NCBI GenBank assembly: GCA_052400625.1
Contig: JBQTGH010000002.1
DNA: 64,000 nt
Origin: Thermophagus sp052400625
Lineage (GTDB): Bacteria > Bacteroidota > Bacteroidia > Bacteroidales > Marinilabiliaceae
Strand: one strand, 5' to 3'
Shown here: positions 42,554-50,775 of the stretch, piece after piece
Layout: every line of letters starts with the position of its first letter
How positions within the stretch are numbered: the first letter of the stretch is position 1
Notes under the pieces: model-generated
What the model was told of the DNA's origin: nothing
The model's input: only the letters and a program-made list of their open reading frames with translations
Databases searched by the model: none
Position numbers and translations under genes: made by a program

Positions 42554-42780
42554 GATGTTTAAATTTTAAAATTGGAGACTTGATCAGGGAAGATCTGATC
42601 CCATAATCGGGGTGTTCAATTTGTTATAAAGGTAATTTATAGAACAAATAATTTTACTCCGGCCAGAGTTGACCAGGGTATAAGAAAAGTTAACCTTTGG
42701 AAAGAGTGCAAAGGTTAATTATATTACCAGATCCAAAATTAATTTAAACATCCAATGGTTTTTAGTTATAACAAAGATAG

Positions 42781-45700
42781 TTAAATATTTGAATGGAATT
42801 CCTTTGGTGACATGCCAAATTTTGCTTTAAAACTTTTAGAAAAGCTTGATAAACTGGTAAATCCGACAGCATACATTACTTCCGTGATATTGCCATCCTT
42901 GTTTTTGAGCATGTTGGCAGCTTTTTGCATTCGATAGTTGTTGAGTATATCTCGTGTCGATTGTCCGGTGATGGATTTTAGTTTTCGATAGAGATGGGTG
43001 GTGCTTATGCCCAATGTTTTACTGATCACTTCCACTGAAAAGTCGGGATTTGCAATGTTGCGCTCGATGAGGGATATTACTTTTTTCACGAATAGTTTGT
43101 CCGGATCTTCCTTTTGATCCTCTTTTTGCGGAGAAAGTAACAATCGAGTTTCAATATACCGGGTAAGCTGTTCTTCTCTTCGGAAGATGCTTTTTATACT
43201 TGACCGGAGATATTCTAGGTCAAATGGTTTGGTGATATACATGTCGGCACCTTTTTTCATACCTTCGGTTTTGTCAATGTCGAGGCTTTTAGCGGTTAAT
43301 AAAATGACAGGAATGTGGGCGGTTGCCGATGTGGTTTTCAAGATGCTGCATAATTCAGTTCCGCTCATCACTGGCATCATCACATCTGAGATAACTAGAT
43401 CGGGGAATGTTTTTTGTGCTCGGTCGAGGCCATCGGCACCGTCATCTGCAAATTCCAAGTGATAGTCTTGCCCCAGGTTTATTTTTAGGTATTCCAAAAA
43501 ATCCGGGTTGTCATCGACGATCAGGATTTTTTTTGCATTCGGAGGTGCTGTTGGCAATTTATCGGTGTTGTCAGCGAGTTTCTTTTGGAAAGAGTTTCTA
43601 ATTTCGGTTTTGAAATATTTGGCCGAAGCGTTAACAAATGGAATTTGCAGAATGAATCTGCTCCCTTTCCCGAGTTCGCTTTTCAGGTTAATATTGCCAC
43701 CATGTAATCGCGCATACTCCATGGACATAGTGAGTCCTATACCCGAACCAGATTCAGAAACTTTTCTGGCAGGGGATTGATAAAACAGCTCGAAGATCTT
43801 TTTTTGATCTACTTCAGATACCCCCATACCTGTGTCGGAAACACTTAATTCAATCGTTTTTTGTCCGGCATCGATGGTTGTTATCTCCAGACCAACGATT
43901 ATTTCCCCACCTTCAGGCGTAAATTTAAAGGCATTGGAAAGAAGGTTAAAGAGAATGGTCTCTACCTTTTCTCGATCAACACTACAATTGAGAGTAGGTA
44001 CTTCTGATTGGAACTGATAGGCTATCTTGTGCCTGGAAGCCAAATCGTCAAAAGATTCAAAAATTGACTTTGCAAAACTGACTAATTCCGTATCCTGGAG
44101 ATGAATTTGTAGTTCTGATGATTCTATTTTTCTAAAATCAAGAAGTTGGTTAATGAGTTTATAGAGTCTCCCAGCATTGCGATGTGCCAATTCGATCATA
44201 TGTTGCAATTTGGGATCACTGATTCCTGCATTTACCAATTGTTTTAGGGGGGCTAGAATCAAACCGAGGGGTGTCCGGAATTCATGAGAAATATTGGTGA
44301 AGAACTGGATCTTTGCCTGGTAGAGGGCTTCGCTGTGTTGCTTTTCAATCTTTACGATTTGTAATTCATTTCGTAACTTTTGGCGATAACTGAAGACCCT
44401 GAACACAAAATAGGTCATGGCAACAATGAGCAACAGATAAATTGCCAGGAATCCTTTGCTGAGCCAAATAGACGGGGAAATAATAATTTTTAGCTCTGTG
44501 GTGTCGCTCCAAATTCCCAGGTGGTTGGTCCCTTGAACCTGAAAAAGGTACTCTCCTGGTTTTACATTAGCAAAGACTGCAAAATTATTGTTGCCGCTGT
44601 TGTAAATCCATTGATTCTGTGCCGGTGTTAGTCTATACCTGAACTGTCCTTTATCCGGAGAAAGGTAATCCAGCGTTGAAAATTCAAAGGTTAAAGAATT
44701 CTGGTAATGTTTTAGTTTTAACGTATTGGCATAGGCGATATCGGTTTGCAATATGGGGGTCCGGAAAGGAAGGATGTTTTGATTATTGATCCTTAAGCCC
44801 GTAATATGAACTTGAGAGTTTATTTTGGGAAGGTCTATTCGTTTGGGATTAATCTCCACAAAAGCATTATCTCCTCCAAATAAAATGGTTCCGCTTTGAG
44901 TTAGAGCGCTGCAACCAGAATAAAAGCCCTTGAATGGCGAGACCTGATTTATAGGAATGGAGATCATTTCATTGTGTAAAACATCAACTCGAAAAATGGC
45001 ATTTTGGGTGGTGCCCCAAATATTTCCTTCCGGATCTTTTTCCAGGTTTAAAATTTTTTGGGGCGGTGTCAGATTCACATGTATTTGTGTTGCACTATCA
45101 GAATGGAGGTCATATTTAAAAAGTAGTTCTTCAGCTGCAAGCCAAAGGTCTTGGGATTCTCCCGAGAGCAAAGCTGTGATGCTTTTCTCCTCCATCAACT
45201 GATTAATGATAGGCAATGGTTTTTTTTGGAGTGAAAATCTGTCCATTTTCCATAACCGATCGCCTATGCCATAATAGATATCTCCGTTGTGAGAGAGCAA
45301 TAGGCCATTGCCTTCCTTGTCCATCAATTTAAATTTCATTTTCTCAGGGATGACGTTCATGTCTATTACCTTAAAAAGGCCTCCTTCCCAGGCGCTTATC
45401 CAAAAATTGCCTTTATAATCCTTGGCAAAACCACTGATATAGTTTGAGGTCAATCCGTTTTCCTGGCCCACCGTGACAGAATGCATTTTTTTATTGACCG
45501 GATCCCAGATGTTTATGCCCCCGGCTGTGCCAATCCAAATTCGTCCGTAGTCATCTTCATCAAGGGCATAAACATTATCCAGAAGTAATCGTTTGGAAGG
45601 GGCAGATGTGGTGGAAAAAGTCTCTCTTCGTCCTGAGGGGTGTCGTTGTACCACTCCGTGAATCGTTGCTAGCCAGATATTGCCGTGATGGTCCGTTAAA

Positions 45701-46821
45701 ATATTACGTATCTGGTTTCCGATCCGTGGTTCCTGAAATCTGAAAAATTCTTCATGTAAATGATAATAGGGGTCACCTCTGTCTGCCAAACTGACACCGC
45801 CCGATGTGATGAGCCAGAGTCGGTTCTGCCGGTCTTCATAGATTTCCCATACTACGTTGTTGGCAATGGTATTGTTCACCATGGGGTCGTGGAAAAAAGT
45901 GGTTACCACTCCGGATGAGGTATTAAAAATATCCAGTCCGAAGTCGGTCCCAAGCCATAAGAGGGTATCGTTTTGTATGTATATGGTTTTGATTACCTCG
46001 TTGCTGAATTCCGTATTGGAAGCATTGAACAGTTCATATTGTCCGGTATATGTGTTGAAACGAGCCAGCCCCGTTTCAGTGCCAACCCATAATAAAGAGT
46101 CCTTTGTTTGGGGACAACCATTGATGGAAACGATGAGATTGTTTTTTAACAGTGGTTTATAGTTCCCTTTAACATCAAAAGCAATAATAGTATCGTTGCG
46201 ATAGCGGTTAAGTCCGTCATAGGTGCCGATCCAGAGATCTCCATTTTGGGCTTCATAGAAAGAGCGGATGGTATTATGCGATAATCCTGAATTGGAAGTG
46301 TTATAAAAAGTGTAGACATTGCGTTTTTCGTTATACTTCAATAAACCACTAGCCGTCCCAATCCATACATTTTCCGATCGATCGATATACAATGTACGGA
46401 TGATCCGATTTTCGCCTACATTGATTTGTTTGACCTGAAAGGTTCTGACATTAATGGTGTAAAGTCCATCCCAGGTTCCTACCCATAAAATATCGTTGTT
46501 GCAGGTAAGGGCTGAAATTTCATCCGATGGAAGAGAACCAGGTGTTGCTGACTTTTGGAAAGCAATCATTTTAAAGCCATCATAACGGCATAGCCCTTCT
46601 GCGGTTCCTATCCAAATAAAACCATACGGATCTTGTACAATTGAGTTGGTCGTATTTGAAGGTAAACCATGTTCAATGGTTAGGTTTGAGAAATAGAGAG
46701 GATGCAATGATTGACTTTTTGTGGCAAAGGGGAGCAACCCTAGAAAAATCAAGGTCAATGGAAATAGGAAAATGTTATCGATTAGAAAGCTTGAAAACAG
46801 AGTGATATTTCTATTTAACAT
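42781..46821 (-). CDS. Hybrid two-component system regulator (HTCS) of the galactan PUL
   Basis: One-protein sensor and transcription factor of 1346 residues. In order: signal or anchor segment (1-38), periplasmic two-propeller sensor built of about fourteen Reg_prop repeats (IWIGTAEGLCRYDG and similar, about 45-680), Y_Y_Y domain, one TM helix (about 790-810), HisKA with H846 (ISHEFRTP), HATPase (NAFKFTPEGGEI), receiver with D1146 (ISDVMMP) and an AraC-type HTH (about 1245-1345). In known PULs such proteins bind an oligosaccharide and activate the susC/D operon. It is divergent from the GH53 gene. ATG at 46821 is chosen over GTG at 46863. Confidence 0.95.
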   Translation of the reverse strand: MLNRNITLFSSFLIDNIFLFPLTLIFLGLLPFATKSQSLHPLYFSNLTIEHGLPSNTTNSIVQDPYGFIWIGTAEGLCRYDGFKMIAFQKSATPGSLPSDEISALTCNNDILWVGTWDGLYTINVRTFQVKQINVGENRIIRTLYIDRSENVWIGTASGLLKYNEKRNVYTFYNTSNSGLSHNTIRSFYEAQNGDLWIGTYDGLNRYRNDTIIAFDVKGNYKPLLKNNLIVSINGCPQTKDSLLWVGTETGLARFNTYTGQYELFNASNTEFSNEVIKTIYIQNDTLLWLGTDFGLDIFNTSSGVVTTFFHDPMVNNTIANNVVWEIYEDRQNRLWLITSGGVSLADRGDPYYHLHEEFFRFQEPRIGNQIRNILTDHHGNIWLATIHGVVQRHPSGRRETFSTTSAPSKRLLLDNVYALDEDDYGRIWIGTAGGINIWDPVNKKMHSVTVGQENGLTSNYISGFAKDYKGNFWISAWEGGLFKVIDMNVIPEKMKFKLMDKEGNGLLLSHNGDIYYGIGDRLWKMDRFSLQKKPLPIINQLMEEKSITALLSGESQDLWLAAEELLFKYDLHSDSATQIHVNLTPPQKILNLEKDPEGNIWGTTQNAIFRVDVLHNEMISIPINQVSPFKGFYSGCSALTQSGTILFGGDNAFVEINPKRIDLPKINSQVHITGLRINNQNILPFRTPILQTDIAYANTLKLKHYQNSLTFEFSTLDYLSPDKGQFRYRLTPAQNQWIYNSGNNNFAVFANVKPGEYLFQVQGTNHLGIWSDTTELKIIISPSIWLSKGFLAIYLLLIVAMTYFVFRVFSYRQKLRNELQIVKIEKQHSEALYQAKIQFFTNISHEFRTPLGLILAPLKQLVNAGISDPKLQHMIELAHRNAGRLYKLINQLLDFRKIESSELQIHLQDTELVSFAKSIFESFDDLASRHKIAYQFQSEVPTLNCSVDREKVETILFNLLSNAFKFTPEGGEIIVGLEITTIDAGQKTIELSVSDTGMGVSEVDQKKIFELFYQSPARKVSESGSGIGLTMSMEYARLHGGNINLKSELGKGSRFILQIPFVNASAKYFKTEIRNSFQKKLADNTDKLPTAPPNAKKILIVDDNPDFLEYLKINLGQDYHLEFADDGADGLDRAQKTFPDLVISDVMMPVMSGTELCSILKTTSATAHIPVILLTAKSLDIDKTEGMKKGADMYITKPFDLEYLRSSIKSIFRREEQLTRYIETRLLLSPQKEDQKEDPDKLFVKKVISLIERNIANPDFSVEVISKTLGISTTHLYRKLKSITGQSTRDILNNYRMQKAANMLKNKDGNITEVMYAVGFTSLSSFSKSFKAKFGMSPKEFHSNI

Positions 46822-46920
46822 TGATGGATGTTTTTGTCTTTCCGAATTAAGAATCGGTTTCACAGAAAATCAAAAATAGAAATATTTTAACAACAATTGT
46901 TGGATAGGATTGATTTGAAC

Positions 46921-46952
46921 CAATTTTTGTAAGAATTAGACAATGTTTGTAA
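46921..46952. promoter_or_regulatory. Direct repeat pair between the HTCS gene and the GH53 gene
   Basis: CAATTTTTGTAA (46921-46932) and CAATGTTTGTAA (46941-46952) match at 11 of 12 positions and are 20 bp apart, about two helical turns, the layout bound by AraC-type dimers. The pair lies about 100 bp from the HTCS start. Confidence 0.4.
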
Positions 46953-47016
46953 TCCGCTTTTAAACAAGTTGGTATGGATTGTTGAACTGCGAAATGCGCT
47001 ATGATGTAAGAAATGA

Positions 47017-47070
47017 ACAAATTTAGGGCAGATAAAGACAAATACACTTTTTAAGGCTTTTTTATATTTG
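47017..47070 (+). promoter_or_regulatory. Promoter of the galactan PUL operon
   Basis: TATATTTG (47063-47070) is a full -7 consensus 26 bp before the GH53 ATG. No TTG -33 box is present, as expected for an activator-dependent promoter. ACAAAT occurs at 47017-47022 and 47038-47043, a 21-bp direct spacing ending 20 bp before the -7 box, a suitable place for the HTCS AraC domain. Confidence 0.5.
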
Positions 47071-47096
47071 GTCTTGTTTATAAAAAGCTAAATAGA

Positions 47097-48302
47097 ATGA
47101 GTAAGCCATCACTTTTTTTCATTGGATTTTCACTGGTGACCATCCTTTCGTATGCTTGTTCGGGAAATGAGCAACCCGCCCCCCCGGAACAAGAAGAACC
47201 GAATACGGCGCTCAAGCCATATATTATGGGCGTAGATCTTTCTTATGTCAATCAGATAGAAGATCACGGAGGTATTTATAAAATGGATAATAGGCCGGAA
47301 GATCCGTACCAACTTCTGGCAGCTAAGGGTGCCAATCTTGCCCGAGTGAGGATATGGCATAGTCCCAATTGGATAAAAGATATTTATGGTGAAGGAACCG
47401 TGATTTATAGTGGACCCAAGGATGTGGCTAAGACCATAAAGAGAGCACATGAAGCCGGAATGTCAGCACTGCTCGATTTTCATTATTCCGACACCTGGGC
47501 CGATCCGGGCTACCAGAAAGTGCCTCAGGCCTGGGAAAATATTTCCGACATAGGAATACTCAAAGATTCAGTTTATAATTATACCTATAGTATTTTGGCT
47601 TGGTTGAATGATCAGGATGTGCTTCCCGAAATGGTGCAGGTCGGTAACGAAACCAATTGTGGTATGATGATTACCAATACCAGTACCGGATTCCCGGCAT
47701 TGAATGTTTGTGAAGGAAACTGGAGTAATTTTGGGGAGATCGTTAATGCTGGCATTCATGCTGTGCGTGATATTGAAAGCGAAACCGGCCGATCAATAAA
47801 GATCGCTCTTCATGTTGCCGACCCCAAAAATATGGACTGGTGGGTGAAAGATGCCATTGGCAAGGGAAAAATTACGGATTTCGATATTATCGGCTTCTCT
47901 TTTTATCCGTTATGGCATACCGATATTGCTTTTGATGATCTGCCTCAAGTGGTTTCAACAATAAAAGAGAGATACAACAAAGACGTAATGATACTGGAAA
48001 CCGCTTACCCCTTCACCACCGAGAATAATGATCACTACGGAAATCTTTGGTCTGACCAGCATCCGCCCCTTGAAGGTTACCCTTACACTATTGAGGGGCA
48101 GAAAAACTTCCTTATCGATTTAAATCATAAAATGGCAGCTGCCGGTGCTTCCGGCATTGTTTACTGGGAACCGGCATGGATAACCAGTGCCTTGCAAGAT
48201 TTGTGGGGAACCGGATCCAGCTGGGAAAACTGTGCATTGTTCGACTTTCAGGCCAATATTACTGAGGCAGCTGATTATTTGAGTGAAAAATATATAAAGT
48301 AA
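47097..48302 (+). CDS. GH53 endo-beta-1,4-galactanase
   Basis: Cleaves internal beta-1,4-galactosyl bonds of type I arabinogalactan and pectic galactan side chains. Lipoprotein of 401 residues with lipobox C21 (LSYAC) and a Pro/Glu-rich linker, so probably on the outer surface or periplasmic face. The clan GH-A barrel has the acid/base E185 (VGNETN) and nucleophile E301 (ILETAYPF), and typical GH53 segments GVDLSYVNQIE and LDFHYSDTWADPG. First gene of the PUL operon, 21 bp before the GH2 gene. Confidence 0.94.
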   Translation: MSKPSLFFIGFSLVTILSYACSGNEQPAPPEQEEPNTALKPYIMGVDLSYVNQIEDHGGIYKMDNRPEDPYQLLAAKGANLARVRIWHSPNWIKDIYGEGTVIYSGPKDVAKTIKRAHEAGMSALLDFHYSDTWADPGYQKVPQAWENISDIGILKDSVYNYTYSILAWLNDQDVLPEMVQVGNETNCGMMITNTSTGFPALNVCEGNWSNFGEIVNAGIHAVRDIESETGRSIKIALHVADPKNMDWWVKDAIGKGKITDFDIIGFSFYPLWHTDIAFDDLPQVVSTIKERYNKDVMILETAYPFTTENNDHYGNLWSDQHPPLEGYPYTIEGQKNFLIDLNHKMAAAGASGIVYWEPAWITSALQDLWGTGSSWENCALFDFQANITEAADYLSEKYIK

Positions 48303-48323
48303 ACCGAAAGAGATAGAAAAACT

Positions 48324-50705
48324 ATGCAAAAAAACATTACCGTTTTTCTGAGTGTCCTGTTATTGATCTCGTGCGGGAGATACAGAAACCAGAAAGGAGA
48401 ATTTCAGCGCGAAAAGTTATTCAATCAAAACTGGGAATTTGTTAAAGATCTGACTACAGAGGATATTAATGAGCTTTCTTCGTTGTCGTCTTCATTCAAG
48501 TGGGAAAAAGTATCCTTGCCTCATACGGCTCATATTGAACCTTTGGTGATTAAGGATCAGCAATGGCAGGGCAATTGTTTTTACCGGAAAGTTTTTAAAC
48601 TTCCCGAGACCCATAGGGGAAAGCACATAGCATTAAAGTTTGAAGGGGCCATGCAGGTTGCGGAAGTCTTTCTTAACGGTGAAAAAATTACCACTCACTA
48701 TGGCGGTTACCTTCCTTTTTATGTGGTCGTTAGTGATAAAATAAAGTATGACAGGGAAAATATCCTTGTTGTTAAGCTGAACAACGAAAACAACCCACGG
48801 GTACCACCGGGAAAGCCTATCGATAATCTTGATTTTAATTGGTTTAGCGGACTGTACAGAAACGTATGGCTAATTGTAAAAGATCCTGTACATATCTCAG
48901 ATCCCATAGGTGCCGATAGGGTGGCGGCAGGTGGTATTTTTGTTCGCTATCAGGATATAACGAAAGAGCAGGCCACTCTATTGGTTCAGGCAGATGTCAA
49001 TAACGAAACGACCCAATCGGTTTCCACCAGAATTGAAGTTCAGCTGTTCGATGAGGATGGCAACAAGGTCGCTGAACAAATCTCTAAAATCCAGAAAACC
49101 GAACCAGAGACCAATACGATTTTTCAGGTTCCGATAAAAGTGAAGAAGCCCAGACTGTGGTCTCCTGATTTTCCCAATTTGTATGAACTTAGGGTTACTT
49201 TGTATCAGGGTAATAAAGCGTTGGATCGTGAGGTGGAAAAAATAGGTATCAGAACCTTCCGTTGGGAGGCGGGGCAGTTTTATCTGAATGGTGAACCATT
49301 GTATTTGAGAGGCACCAACCGTCATCAGGAATATCCTTATATCGGATATGCTTTGTCGGATAATGCCAACTATAGGGATGCCTACAAAATAAAACAGGGT
49401 GGATTCAATTTTGTGAGATTGTCGCACTATCCTCAATCCAAGTCTTTTATGAGAGCCTGTGACGAGTTGGGGTTACTTACCATGAATGCCATACCCGGCT
49501 GGCAGTTTTTCGGTGATAAGATGTTCCAAGACAATGCCATCCAGGATGTCCGCAACATGGTACGTCGCGATCGTAACCATCCTTCGGTGGTAGTGTGGGA
49601 AGCCTCATTAAACGAATCGGGCATGTCAAGGGAGTTTATGCAGCAGGCACACAATGCTGTGCATGAGGAATATCCTGGTGATGACGTTTATACTTGTGGT
49701 TGGATTGACGATGTTTATGATGTGTTTATCCCGGCCCGGCAGCACAGTAAGCCGCCTTACTATTGGAACCGGTATAAAAAAGATAAACCGCTGTTTATTG
49801 CAGAATATGGTGATTGGGAATATTATGCTCAGAATGCCGGATTTAATCAAAAAGCTTTTAGGGATCTTACCTCTGAAGAACGAAATTCTCGTCAACTGAG
49901 AGGATACGGACAGAAACGTCTGGCTCAACAAGCCCTTAATTATCAGGAAGCCCACAACAGTAATCTGCAGGGACCTGCCTGCGGCGATGCCAACTGGCTT
50001 ATGTATGATTATAATCGAGGATATGCCCCTGATATTGAGGCTTCAGGTATAATGGACATTTTTAGATTGCCAAAGTTTGCCTATTTTTTTTATAAAAGTC
50101 AGGCTGACATTAAGCCCGATGTAAGCGACGTATTCTACAAACCCTTTATTGAAATTGCCAACTATTATAATGATCCCTCTTTTTCCGAGGTGAAAGTGTA
50201 CAGTAATTGCGAGGAGGTGGAACTGTTGGTGAATGGACGGTCCTTAGGGAAGCAAAAACCGGACAGCAATCGCATCAGCACTCACCTGAATCATCCTCCC
50301 TTTACGTTTCATTTAAAGGCTTTTGAGCCGGGGGAGTTAACTGCTAAAGGATATGTGGAGGATCGGATGGTGGCCTCTGCAGTTCAGCGAACTCCGGGGG
50401 AAGCTGCCAATCTGAAAGTTTGGATCGATGAAAGCGGAAAACCTTTGCAAAAAGAAGTGAATGACGTGGTGTTTTTGTATGCTGCTGTCACAGATAAGGA
50501 CGGGACCATTGTTCCGGATGCCACGCAAAGTGTCACCTTCAAAGTTGATGGTGACGCTGAACTTATTGGAAATAATCCTGTCAATGCCGAAGCCGGGATT
50601 GCCTCCATACTGTTGAGGGCCGGTGATCTTGGCGGCCATTTGGCCATTTCTGCCAGTTCGAAAGGACTGAAAACCGGTCAGCTTGAAGTGATTGTTAGTC
50701 CCTGA
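48324..50705 (+). CDS. GH2 beta-galactosidase lipoprotein
   Basis: Exo-acting enzyme of 793 residues, lipobox C17 (LLLISC), with jelly-roll sugar-binding domain (about 35-215), immunoglobulin-like domain (about 220-330), TIM barrel (about 330-620) and C-terminal beta domains. Candidate acid/base is E431 (EASLNESG) and nucleophile E494 (FIAEYGDWE). By context it releases galactose from galacto-oligosaccharides made by the GH53 enzyme; GH2 also includes other activities, so this is inferred from the locus. Second gene of the operon, 70 bp before susC. Confidence 0.9.
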   Translation: MQKNITVFLSVLLLISCGRYRNQKGEFQREKLFNQNWEFVKDLTTEDINELSSLSSSFKWEKVSLPHTAHIEPLVIKDQQWQGNCFYRKVFKLPETHRGKHIALKFEGAMQVAEVFLNGEKITTHYGGYLPFYVVVSDKIKYDRENILVVKLNNENNPRVPPGKPIDNLDFNWFSGLYRNVWLIVKDPVHISDPIGADRVAAGGIFVRYQDITKEQATLLVQADVNNETTQSVSTRIEVQLFDEDGNKVAEQISKIQKTEPETNTIFQVPIKVKKPRLWSPDFPNLYELRVTLYQGNKALDREVEKIGIRTFRWEAGQFYLNGEPLYLRGTNRHQEYPYIGYALSDNANYRDAYKIKQGGFNFVRLSHYPQSKSFMRACDELGLLTMNAIPGWQFFGDKMFQDNAIQDVRNMVRRDRNHPSVVVWEASLNESGMSREFMQQAHNAVHEEYPGDDVYTCGWIDDVYDVFIPARQHSKPPYYWNRYKKDKPLFIAEYGDWEYYAQNAGFNQKAFRDLTSEERNSRQLRGYGQKRLAQQALNYQEAHNSNLQGPACGDANWLMYDYNRGYAPDIEASGIMDIFRLPKFAYFFYKSQADIKPDVSDVFYKPFIEIANYYNDPSFSEVKVYSNCEEVELLVNGRSLGKQKPDSNRISTHLNHPPFTFHLKAFEPGELTAKGYVEDRMVASAVQRTPGEAANLKVWIDESGKPLQKEVNDVVFLYAAVTDKDGTIVPDATQSVTFKVDGDAELIGNNPVNAEAGIASILLRAGDLGGHLAISASSKGLKTGQLEVIVSP

Positions 50706-50775
50706 TAAGGGATAAGTTACATGGTAAGTTTGCCAATTTGAAAAGATATTAAACGCAATACCAAATTGAAATCTT

